The notes: generated by a model from the letters alone, not told the origin. Shown: positions 1-10,289, numbered from the stretch's first letter. The stretch is 64,000 nucleotides of DNA from Urophycis tenuis (GCA_036785325.1 JAXIVH010000064.1:1-64000); one strand, 5' to 3'. Program-made: numbers and translations.

Positions 1-1
1 G

Positions 2-475
2 CAGTCGTATCCTGATCACCCAGAGAGATTTGACTACTGGCACAATGTGTTGTGTAGAGAGGGTCTGACTGGCCGCTGTTACTGGGAGGTAGAGACGAAA
101 AAACATGTTGATATAGGAGTGACGTACAAAGGAATCACAAGGAGAGGAGAGGGTCATGACAGCTGGCTTGGGGGGAACAACAAGTCCTGGAGTCTTTATT
201 TTGATGGTGATATTTTCTCTGCGTGGTACAACAATAGTAAAACAGACATATGTCTCCCCCCCCCTGGCTCTAACAGAGTAGGAGTGTATCTGGACCGGCC
301 TGCTGGCACTCTGTCCTTCTACAGAGTGTCCCCAGATGCAGGAGGGTCCTCAGACACACTGACACACATCCACACCTTCAGGTCCACATTCACCCAGGAA
401 GACCTCCACCCTGGGTTTGGGTTAGGGTTCTGGTGGGGAAGTGTTGGTGCCTCAGTGTCTCTGTGTCAGTTGTAG
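2..475 (+). CDS. TRIM-type PRY-SPRY (B30.2) terminal exon, partial
   Basis: The reading frame is open from the window edge to a stop at 473-475, giving about 157 residues of a B30.2 domain; the upstream part lies outside the window. Visible B30.2 landmarks are LTGRCYWEV, a KSWSL block, an NRVGVYLDRPAGTLSFYRVS block and the final FRSTFTQEDL segment. It is very similar to the SPRY exon at 39668-40224 on the other strand, and the similarity continues past the stop through a (CA)n tract, a conserved GATGTAATGTCGGGG block and a long (GA)n tract. The two are therefore duplicated 3' gene ends in opposite orientation. B30.2 domains of fish TRIM and NLR proteins act as ligand- or pathogen-recognition modules. 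Whether the host protein here is TRIM or NLR type cannot be decided without the 5' exons; TRIM is favoured by the paralogue. No disabling change is seen. Confidence 0.85.
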   Translation, partial: QSYPDHPERFDYWHNVLCREGLTGRCYWEVETKKHVDIGVTYKGITRRGEGHDSWLGGNNKSWSLYFDGDIFSAWYNNSKTDICLPPPGSNRVGVYLDRPAGTLSFYRVSPDAGGSSDTLTHIHTFRSTFTQEDLHPGFGLGFWWGSVGASVSLCQL

Positions 476-476
476 T

Positions 477-505
<29 letters not shown>
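476..505. repeat. (CA)n microsatellite
   Basis: A short CA tract immediately follows the SPRY stop codon. The same tract is at the same place after the paralogous exon, at 39637-39665. Confidence 0.9.
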
Positions 506-507
<2 letters not shown>

Positions 508-587
508 ACACCCCTCATGTGATGTAATGTCGGGGTGTGTGGGGGGGTTTGACAAGCGTTGACACATGTTGTTGTAACAGAAAGAGT

Positions 588-589
<2 letters not shown>

Positions 590-682
<93 letters not shown>
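590..682. repeat. (GA)n microsatellite
   Basis: About 90 bp of nearly pure GA. Its counterpart downstream of the other SPRY exon is (CT)n at 39474-39576, so the repeat predates the duplication. Confidence 0.95.
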
Positions 683-686
<4 letters not shown>

Positions 687-1694
687 AAAGAGAGGAAAAA
701 GAGTTAGAGAGTGGGAGAGAGAAAGAGAATGCACTCCAAAAGTGATTTTCAAGACAGGGAAATGTACTTATTTTGGGGAAATTTATCTCGGTTTTTCACT
801 AGTTTTAAGCACTGCTAGAAAAAATGTCTTGTTAATGGACGTAAGTCAAGCTTGGTTTTAGAACATATATCTTCCTTTTTCTAGCGAAGAATTTCCAGCT
901 CAAATGACCTAGAAATGACCTCAAATAGTGTGCAACACCTGAGCAACCAGCTGTCTCTTTATTGTAAGACATACACATTCTTGATTTAAGAACAATATTT
1001 TCTTAAATCAAGAACACAGTGAGCAATGTCAAACAAACATACTGTATGAAAAAAATTGAGCATTTAACCTATCAAACTTGGTTTGGTCTTGTATCTACTG
1101 ACCACTTTGCTGTAACATCTCTTGAGTGTTGAACATAATATATACCTCCTATATCAGAATCATGCTGACCTTCAAATGAAGGCAATTCTGTATCTCTTTT
1201 ACAATACATGCAACCAATGTTTTCTCCTTATTTCAGCAATAATCCTTCAAGAACAATGTGTTTTTGTTGAGTGTTGAATGTGCAACAATTTATACAACTT
1301 CATGTTTGAGAAAAAGAGAGCGAGTGAGCGAGCGAGAGAGAGAAAGAGAGTGAGTGAGCGAGCGAGAGCGAGGTCTGCGGTCTTGGCCGTTATTTCATTT
1401 ACTTGTTTTTGTGAAGGTAATATTTTGCCAAATATGTTTAAACTTAAATAAACAACCTATACAAATAGTTATGTCTCGTTGTATAGTTTGTCCTGTTATT
1501 GACGTAATGCGTGTCATTGACATAATGCGCAAATATAGATATTAGCATATATTCGAATATGTTTTTTTAGAGGGAATATTCGAACGTAATTTTTTTAGCA
1601 ATTTTGACAGCCCTAAACCTCAGTGAATCCAGTAACCTGGTGGTGGAATGCGAGGGACACTATGGACCAATGCTATCAAACTTGGCAACCAGGT
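683..1694. other. Gene-free stretch with one perfect hairpin
   Basis: No coding signal is seen. A perfect 15-bp inverted repeat occupies 978-992 and 1000-1014 with a 7-nt loop. A degenerate GAGCGA-rich tract lies at about 1310-1375. AT-rich sequence ending in TTTTGACAGCCCTAA at about 1601-1617 resembles the end of a hAT-type non-autonomous element, but the other end was not found. Confidence 0.5.
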
Positions 1695-2090
1695 TGTCAC
1701 ACCAACTCCTCCCCCTCTACCTCGATCGGCATCACCTGTCTATTGATCACCGGTCCCGGCACTACAACCCCCAGAATCCCCGGCGGCCATTAGCAGGCAC
1801 CTGTGTCTAATTCGCAATGTGTCTCACCTGTGTCTTGTTTGTTTCCCTTCTTAACCTCGTGTGTCCGTCTCCCCATGGTGAGTTGTTGTATAGAGTATAT
1901 GGATGTACTTTGACTTTGCTAGTTGATAGACGCACACACGTCGCTGTGTGCGCCTGTACCGGTTTCGTCCGACTGTGAGTGTGTTGGTTTATAGTTTATC
2001 TGCCCCGCGTGGTTTTCTGTTTATTCCGTTTTGCTATTGAAGCATTGTCCCCGGGGGGAATACCCGGCGCTTCAATAACTCTGTTCTACC

Positions 2091-2098
2091 ATGTACGT
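2091..2098. repeat. Target site duplication of hAT element, left copy
   Basis: ATGTACGT matches the right flank GTGTACGT at 13871-13878 in 7 of 8 bases. The 8-bp length is characteristic of hAT transposition. Confidence 0.75.
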
Positions 2099-2377
2099 TA
2101 GTGATGGGATGATGATACCTCAAGGAGTGTATTGACACACTACACAAACTGTGTCGGCACTGTATTGATACTGTGTTGGTTACCCAATAGTGACCCCTGC
2201 AGTAGTTATAAAATCATTGCGGGTAATGAAAGTCCTTGTTTGTGTCAATGCGAAACTGAGTTGGTATGTAAAATATAACAAATTTGAGTTACAATTCAGA
2301 GTTACAATTTTTAACTTATGCACCCAATTTTGTTCACAGTTAAATCATATGAAATAAAAGACTAAAAAGTGATTTGT

Positions 2378-2716
2378 TCATGCATTTTTATTGAGGAACA
2401 AAAGTTTTTGTAGTGTCTTTGCTCCAAGGCGATTTCTCCTCTTAGACACCAGTTCCCCTGCCTTAGAAAAGACTCTTTCACAGGGTACAGATGAGGAAGG
2501 TGAGCATATAAATTTAAGTGCGAGTTGATAATTTAAGTGCGAGTTGGTGTGGATATGTTTTCTGGTTATTTTTCCAATATTGTAATGGGTCTTGTTTTCT
2601 GGGTGTGTTGCTTTCTGCCAGGTAGCGTTGGACTTCTATTATGGAATCGGCTGTCGTATTAGAGGTCTTCTTGTTCTCCTCAACCTCCATGTCAAGAGTT
2701 CTCCAGAGATTGTGCC
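2378..2716 (-). pseudogene. hAT transposase last exon, hATC dimerisation domain, frameshifted
   Basis: The acceptor ends TTATTTAG just before 2716. The exon encodes the region around EVQRYLAESNTPRKQDPLQYW, which is typical hATC. The sequence AATTTAAGTGCGAGTTGAT is then repeated in tandem (about 2515-2552), adding 19 bp. Past this, the other frame encodes the conserved hATC core with its PCERVFS motif up to a TGA at 2378-2380. Without the duplication the domain would read through, so this is a recent-looking disabling slip. Confidence 0.8.
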
Positions 2717-2804
2717 CTAAATAATAGTTAATCATTAGTTTATTATCACATGACAAAGTGCCACCGAAATATACAAATAAACACAAAGAAATTTGTTTTC
2801 ATAC

Positions 2805-3870
2805 CTGAACTGGGTTCTGATCCATGTGAAGAGCTAGGCTCTTCTTCTGCTGGGTCAGGCTCTTGGCTCCTCATTTCATCTGCACACTCCAACTTCAGTC
2901 TCTTGACAGCTTCATTTGCCTTTAGTTGACTAACAAATCCAACTGATTTGAACCTGGGATCCAACAGTGTTGCCAGTGTCATCACACTGAGTGATTCCAT
3001 GTTGCCGATAGAGTCAGTCAGGCGCTTTCTTAGATTTTCTGCCAGCTGTTGAGCAGCTGTTGTTGTCACTGTTGAGGCTTGACGTCGAAGCTCTATGTGG
3101 ATCATTCGCATCAATGGAATAACCTTTGACCCAGAGACTCTTTTTTCCTCAGACAGTTCTGTTGTGGCTTGGTCAAAAGGAGCAAGCACCCTGAGCATCT
3201 CTTCAATGATTTCACAATCCTCAGGAGTCAGTGGAGTGATGTTAGTTTTTAATGAGGCCAGTGACACCCAGACTGTCTCCTTCTGCTCAATCATTCTTTC
3301 AAACATGTGGTAGGTACTGTTCCATCGTGTCGGCACCTCGTTTATTAATTTGTGGACCGGTTTTCCCAGCTGTTGCTGTATTTGAGTGAGCTTCTCTTTG
3401 GCAGTCGTGCTTGATCGAAAATATGTCACAATTTGTCGTGTTTTGTTGCGTATTTCTGTAAGTGTTGGGATTTGATCACATGATTTCCTCACAATTAAAT
3501 TCATGGCATGGGCTATACAAATGGTATGCCGTATTTGCAGCATTCTAGCACATGAAATCATGTTTGCTGCAGCATCAGTGACTAGACACCTCACCTTTCC
3601 CGCTATGCCCCACTCCTCCATGAGGCTCCTTTTAACCGTGGCCATGTTTTCTGCAGTGTGTTTCTGAGGAAAATGCTGCACTCCCAAGACTGACGAATGG
3701 AGTTCATGGCTTTCTTTGTCCACATAGTGGCAAGTAACAGCTAGATATGCTTCCATATTAATAGATGTCCACATATCAGCTGTTAAACTAACAGCAACGG
3801 CACTCTGGAGGTCCTTTTTTGTTTTCTCCTTTTCCTCCTCATATTTCTGGCTAACCAAGTCCTTGATGGT
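2805..3870 (-). CDS. hAT transposase catalytic-core exon
   Basis: An open frame of about 355 codons runs between an acceptor (TTATTTTCAG before 3870) and a donor (GTATGA after 2805). Recognisable hAT features in order are LTADMWTS (first catalytic Asp), LVTDAAANM (second Asp), a C-x2-H motif in TICIAH, and the PTRWNST block. The insertion-domain region follows. This exon is intact by eye; the damage lies in the exons on either side. The frame could be mistaken for a ZBED host gene, but the terminal repeats and target duplication mark it as transposon-borne. Confidence 0.85.
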
Positions 3871-3955
3871 CTGAAAATAACCATACAAATACTGTTACCC
3901 CAATGAATATAGTTATATAGAACAAAAATATAATAATAACATTTCTTACACATAC

Positions 3956-4069
3956 CTTCCTGCTTGGTAGAACATACGAGGGTATAATAAGCTTCAGGAG
4001 CTCCCTGAAACCCTAATTTTCAACAAAGCTGAGTGGCTGACAGTCTTTGATGATCATGTTGACCACTGC
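3956..4069 (-). pseudogene. hAT transposase exon 3, 3' part, disrupted
   Basis: The remainder of exon 3 lies downstream of the provirus; its first 31 bp are at 12993-13023. The frame encodes NMIIKDCQPLSFVEN, then a TAG, then GFRELLKLIIPSYVLPSRK up to a GTATGT donor. The region is a conserved segment of ZBED/hAT transposases just before the catalytic core. The provirus entered here and duplicated ACTGC. Confidence 0.8.
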
Positions 4070-4508
4070 TATGGAAGATATTAACCAAGTTAAAACTAGT
4101 ACAATCATTGGGTTTTCCATGTAAAGCATTAACTAACTGTGGAGAGAAACAGATGCCCACTCATAAATACCTCCCTGGGTTCAACTCAAGGGTCACCCCC
4201 TGGTTCACCCCATGTTATCTTTAAGGTGCCTGCTCAGTGGTGGTCAGAACAGGCATGGGGAGGATGGGCACCGGCAATAAAGGAAGGAAGGACCATTTGT
4301 GTATGGTATAGGATGTTTAAGGTGATGACATCATGCTTGGAAAACAGGACAAAAAGGGGCACACGGGGGATGTGCGGCAGTCACTTTGCAAACCGACTCA
4401 GGCTTTGTGTTGCTTCGCTGCAAGCGATAATAAAGTCTTGATCATTCAAACTGCGGCCTCCCAGAACCCTCTTACTTTTGTTAAGATATGTGCTCTAGCC
4501 ACCACATA
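4070..4508 (+). repeat. 5' LTR of the provirus
   Basis: 439 bp with inverted TATG...CATA ends. A TATA-like CATAAATA lies at about 4162 and a polyadenylation signal AATAAA at 4429-4434, in the order expected of U3-R-U5. It differs from the 3' LTR at three substitutions and no indels by direct comparison. Confidence 0.95.
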
Positions 4509-4511
4509 ATT

Positions 4512-4529
4512 TGGCGTCACGAACAGGAT
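4512..4529 (+). promoter_or_regulatory. Primer-binding site candidate
   Basis: TGGCGTCACGAACAGGAT starts three bases after the 5' LTR. It begins with TGG, as needed to pair with a tRNA 3' CCA end. The tRNA was not identified. Confidence 0.6.
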
Positions 4530-4769
4530 TGAAGAAAAGGGGCCAAGACGACTGCTTCGCTGCGGGTTGGTGTCCGCACAGACCACACTACGAGTGGCCA
4601 CTCATTATAAAAAGGTAAGCTACGTTCTTGCCTATTAGTTATAGAAAACTGTGTGATCTGTGCTCGACCCATCCTAACGCTAAGCAGTAAGTCAAGTGTC
4701 TCTCCAAAAAATAAACCAGTGTGTAAAGAAAAAGAGGGGGAGGCCGGGAATCAGTGCTCAGCATCAAAT

Positions 4770-5192
4770 CATAGTTATTGTGGTTTACTAATTCATGTGT
4801 TATCCTTAATGCTTTGTGGTTTATTAACAAACTATGATGCTCTGTGATATACTGAATTGACTAACCATAATGCTCTGTGGTTTACTAAATTGCTGAAATG
4901 TTTGTATTTTTGTTAAAGCCTGTGGGTACCGCTTTATAGTACGAATTGGACTATAGATACTGCAGAGGGTTGAACGATCAGGTCCCTACACTAGTAGGAT
5001 AAATTTTCCTAACCTAAATCCTGTGGCTGTCCTTTTGTAGTATAATTAGTGTATAGATATTGCACTGGAAGAACGGCAGGTCCCTAGTAAATGTTGTATT
5101 AGGGTAAATTGTTTTTTTATTTTTAAATCCTGTGGATACTGCTTTATAGTACAATTAGTGAAGAAGTATTATAAAGGGCTGAACGGGCAGGT
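4770..5192 (+). repeat. Direct repeats in the proviral leader, upstream block
   Basis: Two repeat families are seen. At 4770-4900 the phrase ATGCTCTGTGGTTTACTAA and variants recur about four times. At about 4918, 5020 and 5128 a unit of roughly 105 bp recurs, starting CCTGTGG, passing a TTTATAGTAC-like phrase and ending with a GAACG...CAGG(T) phrase. No open reading frame of note is present. Confidence 0.7.
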
Positions 5193-5979
5193 AGTCTGCG
5201 ATACCGCCTCCTACGGGGAGGGGCCGCTTCGTCAGGCTGAAGAAATCTGAGATACCGCGTCCTACGGGGAGGGTCTGCTTGGTCAGATTGGATTGTTTGT
5301 CTGAGATACCGCCTCCTACGGGGAGGGGCCGCTTCGTCAGACTTTAGAGATTGAGAAAAGTAATCTGAGATACCGCCTCCTAAGGGGAGGGTCTGCTTGG
5401 TCAGATTGGGGATGCTGACATACCGCCTAGTAGCGCTGCTAGGGACTGCTTGGGTAGATCCTAACTCTGCGGTTACCGCTTACCAAGATAAGCTTGGGTA
5501 AGGTCTGCTCGGGTAGAGTATAATAATTTGGACACATTGGGAAACGATCAAATAACTAAATTCATTGTTAGAGTAGGGACAGTACTTTGTTTTTGTCCAC
5601 GGATGGCCACGAAGGTAGTCCATTAAAGGCGTAAGGACAAACGCTCAGTGGCTATTCTTAAGATGGTGTCTATTTTATTAATTTTATAACTGATCTGTTA
5701 AATCAGTGATACTGAAGGATCGTCATTCAAAAACAAAATACATACATTTCTCAAAAACTGTTGAGGAAAGTATTTTAGAATAAGGTGTAGGAGTAACCGA
5801 TACTCATATGATTATCCATTTTTAAATTTAAAAGTCTGAGACACTCCCTCTGACAGGAGGCCTCACTTGGTTGGAAGAGTTATTTGTGTTAAGCTTGATC
5901 GGGAGCTTTGTTTTGTGTTGGTAAATCTGGTAAATCTGAGATACCGCCTTTCAAGAGAGAAAGGGTTTGCAAAGTCAGA
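5193..5979 (+). ncRNA. Array of eight two-part hairpins in the proviral leader (predicted RNA structure)
   Basis: Units lie at about 5193-5238, 5244-5289, 5299-5342, 5362-5407, 5410-5461, 5464-5519, 5835-5875 and 5935-5979. Each has an outer stem (for example AATCTGA with TCAGATT), a conserved GATACCG-like left bulge, an inner stem-loop, and a G-T/C-CTGCTTGG-like right bulge. Inner stems differ in sequence yet stay paired: CCTCC/GGAGG, CCTAG/CTAGG, CTTACC/GGTAAG, CCTTTC/GAAAGG. Outer stems also covary: AATCTGA/TCAGATT, GTCTGA/TCAGAC, ACTCTGC/GTAGAGT (with one G-U). One mismatch occurs in the inner stem of unit 2, and unit 7 pairs with wobbles. The position between primer-binding site and gag suggests packaging, dimerisation or internal translation initiation; that is inference. 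Confidence 0.7.
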
Positions 5980-6421
5980 GAATTGTGTCTTCGTCCATTG
6001 TAGTTAATTAATTGAGAGTAGGACCATAGGACGAGTGCTAGAAGTGATAGATAGAGATATAGATAAAGATAAGGTATTATAATTAACAACTAACCTAAAA
6101 ATACAAAATAATAACAGGATCGAGCAGAGTGGTTTGGGAAGTCTGTAGAGAGCAGGGGTTAGAAAGGAGGAGAGGAGAAAAGTGAAAAGGTGGGGGTTGA
6201 GCAGCTCCGGAGGAGCTGCAACACCAGAGAGGAAAATAAAGAGAGAGAGTCACAGAGTTAAGTAGGGAGGAAAGGAAAAAGAAAGTGTAAGAGGAACAGA
6301 GCTAGGAGCTAGAAAAGGTAGGAGGGAGTTGTACACCCCACGCTAGGACAGGGTTTAATAATAATAATAATACAAATAATAATTTCAAAAAGTAGAAAAC
6401 TCCTTATTATAAAAAGTAACC
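5980..6421 (+). other. Remaining proviral leader before gag
   Basis: Purine-rich sequence with AGGAGGAGAGGAG-type runs and a short palindrome around 6202-6218 (GCAGCTCCGGAGGAGCTGC). No repeat unit or convincing ORF was found here. Confidence 0.4.
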
Positions 6422-8142
6422 ATGCCAGCATCAGCGGTAGAAATACTATGTAAAAATAACCCCTTAAATAAAGATGAAATAATAAAAATCTCTCTAATCT
6501 AGGAGAGAATTGGAGGAAAAAAGAAAAGGTAACAAGAGAAATGGTCAATAGGGCTGAACAAATAAAACCACCACCCCTTAAAAAATGTCCACCACCCTAC
6601 CACACAGGATTATACCCACTGATTTCAGGAACAGTAGATATAAAAGGAGAGATATAAATTGACAGAGAAAATGAGGATCATGAAGAAAAATGGGGACCAC
6701 ACATACACATGGACTGTTACAAAGGGGTTAAAGGAGCGAAAAAGGAATGGGATAGTGACAGTGAAAGAGATGAGAGGGATAGTGATAGGAGGGGTTATGA
6801 TATGTATGCAAGACAAGGTAGTTCAGCAACTCAGATAGGAAAAAAACCTTCTAGAAAACCTAGGGAGGGAGAGAAGGAATGCAGCTGGGAGGGGGGCCCA
6901 CCACCCAGATGCAGTGACATCCCTCACAGCCCCCTAGTGGCCGAACTACAGGAAGAACTTAGAAAATCAGAAAAGGAGAGGAGGAAAAAAAGTTATGCAG
7001 GTGTTTATCCTATTCTGGTTAAGGGACAACAAGCTCAGTATGTCCCATGGGGATCACAGGACCTAGAGGGATTAGTATCTAGACTCCCTAACATACACAA
7101 TGGGGCTTCAAAGTGGATCAGGATATTTGAGGAGAATACAGTAGGGAAGTTGATGGCGATGGGGGACCTGAAGGCTTTGTTGGCTAGAGTGCTAGGTATT
7201 GCCAAGATGGAGAGTGTACTGCAAAATGGGGGTCTGCAACACCTACTGGATGAAGGCGTTGATGGGACAACGTTTGACATCTACCGACCAAACACCTGGG
7301 CAGCGCTAAGAAGTGAATACCCAACCCATGTGGACCACAAGAACCTGAGGGGCTCCACAATCGGTGACACAGAGAATCCTGCATCCTTCCTGGAGAAGCA
7401 AGTCATGAGATGGAGATTGGAAACAGACCGAGACCCAGAGCAAGACCCACTGGTCTCCATCCTGTTTAGAACCTCCATAATAGAGACAATGCCTAGCTCA
7501 GTTCGAAACAAGCTAGAAGATGTGGTGGGACTGATCTCATCAAAGTCTCATAAAGAGTTCAGCGATCATCTGGTCCATGCAGTGGAAAGATATCGTCAAA
7601 ATGAACAAAAAATGCAAGAACAAAGCAGAGAGGTGCAGAGAAAGTTATCTCAGCTCCAGTTGGAGGAAATAACAAGAAAGGACAAAGACAAGAAAAAACA
7701 GGCGGTCGTTGCAGAGTCAGCCACGATGACACCTGTTGTCCAGCAGCCCTCACCTCAGATGAACATTCCTGCAGTTCCACAGCAGGCATCCTCTCCCCTA
7801 GTGCAACAGCCTCAGACCCAAGGGTTACCCACCGCACCAATTTTTAATGTATTCACCCAGAATAGAGAACAAGGGACTAACAATGGGTATAGGCAGAGAC
7901 AGTTGAATCAATACAGAGGACCACAGGGTCAGCCAAGATATGGCCAAAGACAGGGGCCACCCAATCAGTTCAGAAGGTTCAATGAATGTTGGTCATGTGA
8001 ACAGGATGGTCATATGAGCAGGAACTGTCCAACAGTTCCTTTCCACCCAGTTCAGCAACAGAGACAGAGGGGACAGAGACAGCGTGGACAGGAAGAATAT
8101 AATCAGTACCCAGCAGGACCCTGGATGGGTCAAGGTTGCTAG
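6422..8142 (+). pseudogene. gag: Retroviral gag, two breaks near the 5' end
   Basis: The best start is the ATG at 6422, in frame 2. That frame meets a TAG at about 6500, while frame 1 carries gag-like coding from about 6497 onward; this implies a one-base frameshift there. Frame 1 has an ochre stop at 6655-6657 and is then open to the TAG at 8140-8142. The open part (6709-8142) includes an acidic-basic matrix/p12-like region, a capsid-like region, a charged coiled-coil segment at about 7560-7690, a Pro/Gln-rich stretch and one C-x2-C-x4-H-x4-C zinc knuckle at about 7987-8030. The product packages viral RNA and builds the particle. The terminal TAG is probably the natural gag stop, because protease follows in the same frame. 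Confidence 0.8.
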
Positions 8143-8187
8143 GGCTGCCCAGAGAATCCACAAGGGGAGGGTCAGCATGTAGCAATT
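8140..8187 (+). promoter_or_regulatory. Candidate gag-pro stop-codon readthrough site
   Basis: A UAG followed by G ends gag. The same frame continues without a stop through 15 codons into the protease ORF at 8188. In-frame UAG suppression between gag and pol is the gammaretroviral strategy. The next bases are G-rich (AAGGGGAGGG at 8165) and could fold, but no specific pseudoknot was verified. Confidence 0.6.
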
Positions 8188-8967
8188 ATGAAACAGGCTG
8201 ATGAGGAACCAATACTGCATGTTCTAATAAATGATAGAGGCACACCAATGATGGCAGACACTGGAGCAACTTACACATGTGTAGGTTCAAAATATGCCTC
8301 TCACCTCCCAATGGCGAAAACATTTATCAAAACTGTAGGATTCTCGGGACAAACGCAGTTAATACCAATGACAGCTCCAGTAACGCTACAATTACATGGA
8401 CGTACAGCTAAAATACCCATTTTGGTATCGGACACCACGGCGGTCAATCTAATAGGGAGAGATGCATTATGTAAATTAGGAATACAAATATTATGCACAC
8501 CTCAAGGCATACTAATTGACACTACAGGGACATCTCAAATTGTGCTATCAGAGCCAGACACAGCAAATGTCTACTGGATAGGAGACATTAATGCGCAGGT
8601 AAATGTAACAATGACAAAATGGGGTAGCTACATCACAGATTCTGCGTATGCACGTGGTGTATGTCATTTGTTCGGAGCAGTATGGAAAATGAGGGGATTT
8701 AAGAAAATATTACATTGTGATCAGATTGTGGAATTGATGTTGGCACTGTTACTGCCCAAGCAAGTGGCAATAATCAAATGTCAGGCACATAAGAAAGGTC
8801 ATGATTTTGTCATCAAAGGTAACAATGCTGCAGATGAGGCTGCCAGGGTAGCCTCAAACAGTAGCAGGCCGGTCCAGGCAGTGTTGGTCATGCCTGAAGC
8901 TGCACCTACTGAAGAAGATGTTGTCCGCATGCAAGAAAAGGCTGGAGTCTATGAACAAAACATGTGA
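8143..8967 (+). pseudogene. pol: Retroviral protease joined to the C-terminal part of RNase H; reverse transcriptase deleted
   Basis: The N-terminal 110 or so residues form a retroviral aspartic protease, with the active-site motif ADTGAT at about 8258-8275 and the later flap and GRD region. After about 8600 the frame passes directly into the end of RNase H: TDSAYARGV, AHKKGHDFVIKGN and ADEAAR, the last acidic motifs of the domain. No reverse transcriptase palm or thumb motifs are present in any frame between 8500 and 8650. An internal deletion of roughly 2 kb, kept in frame, is inferred. A stop at 8965-8967 separates this from integrase, which resumes in the same frame. Replication of this copy would need reverse transcriptase in trans. 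Confidence 0.85.
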
Positions 8968-9021
8968 TTAAAGAGGGGTGCTGCACGTACCCCCACAGGG
9001 TTATGGAGAACCCATGATGGG

Positions 9022-10289
9022 ATGATGTTGGCGCCTACGGCGTTGTTAGGTTTACTTATCACTAATGCGCATGGTTTTGACCATTGCGCAAGGGGGGAAG
9101 TAATGAGGAAAATTCGACAACAAGGTTTTTGGTCACCATATTTGCAAACAATGGTTGATAATCAACTTAATGAATGTGAGATATATGTGCAAAAAACAAT
9201 GTAAGAAAAACAATCACAACTCCATTGGGACACATTCCTACACCTGAGGGACCATTTAGACATTTGGTCTTAGACTATGTGGATATGATTAAGAAGGTGA
9301 ATGGAAAAAGGTACATGTTAGTGGTCATAGACAGATTTAGCAGATGGGTGGAAGCAGTCCCATCAAAAGATCAAAGTGCAGCTACTGTAATCAAATTTTT
9401 GACGAGAGAAGTCATGCCGAGGTTTGGAATTCCGACAGAAATAAGCTCAGACAATGGCTCAGCATTTATCCAGAAAACTGTGAAACAAGTAATACAGCAT
9501 CTACACATCAAACAAAGGTTGGGTTGTGTGTATCATCCTCAGTCACAGGGAATGGTGGAAAGGGTGAATGGCACACTTAAGACAAAAATAAATAAAATAT
9601 GTGCAAGTGCCAAAATGAATTGGATTGATGCACTACCACTAGCACTAATGACTTATCGCATGCAAGCTAACAGAATGACGCATCTAACCCCGCATGAAAT
9701 GCTTACGGGTCGACCCATGCCTGCACCTACGCTTAGAGGACCCCACAAGGGCCCTCCATTGGAACAATTACAATTGGAAATAAGGGAATATGTCAGACAA
9801 CTAACTGCTATACACAAGCTTATATTCAAACAGGAAAAAAGCAGAGTTCCAGAGCCGGAAGATGACCCTCCAAGGGGGGTGGAGCCCGGTGACCAGGTCT
9901 ACATAAAGGTGTTCCGGAGAAAGTGGAACGAGCCAAGGAGAGACGGACCATTCAAGGTGATCAGAGCAACGCCAACTGCCATCCAGGTGGAGGGAAACAC
10001 CACCTGGTACCACCTCAACCACTGCACAAGAGTCACCCAGCCAAGGACAAGAGAGGAGCCAGGGAAAGATCAGGATGCTGACGCATTCAGACCCAACCAA
10101 CCGCCCCAGAAGGACCTGACCCAACCCAGCCAGGAGCAACTGCACCCAGTCGAGGATGCTGAAGCAGATGACCATGTTCCTGATACTTTACAGCCTCTGG
10201 CAGATTCCATTGGTCCAAGGGTGGAGCCAAAGGACGGAGGAAGCACCATTGACACAACAGGACATATTTGTAAAACAGGATACATCTGA
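9022..10289 (+). pseudogene. pol: Retroviral integrase, frameshifted in the N-terminal zinc domain
   Basis: Frame 1 from 9022 to 9204 carries the HHCC region: H-x3-H is present, but the second cysteine of the C-x2-C pair reads as tyrosine, and a TAA follows. The next frame, 9225-10289, holds the catalytic core with all three acidic residues visible (the Asp in LDYVDM, the Asp in SSDNGSAF, the Glu in GMVERVNG) and an MLV-like C-terminal domain ending in a Pro-rich tail. The end overlaps env by 134 bp in another frame, as in gammaretroviruses. Integrase joins viral DNA to host DNA. The core looks intact but the protein is interrupted. Confidence 0.85.

Noticed and set aside
2378..3888. Functional ZBED host gene
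   Set aside because: Terminal inverted repeats, 8-bp duplication, nonsense codon, proviral insertion and a 19-bp frameshift show a dead hAT transposon.
4139..4441. 100-codon ORF in the 5' LTR
   Set aside because: It is LTR sequence and includes the polyadenylation signal region; no sign of a superantigen- or Rex-like accessory protein.
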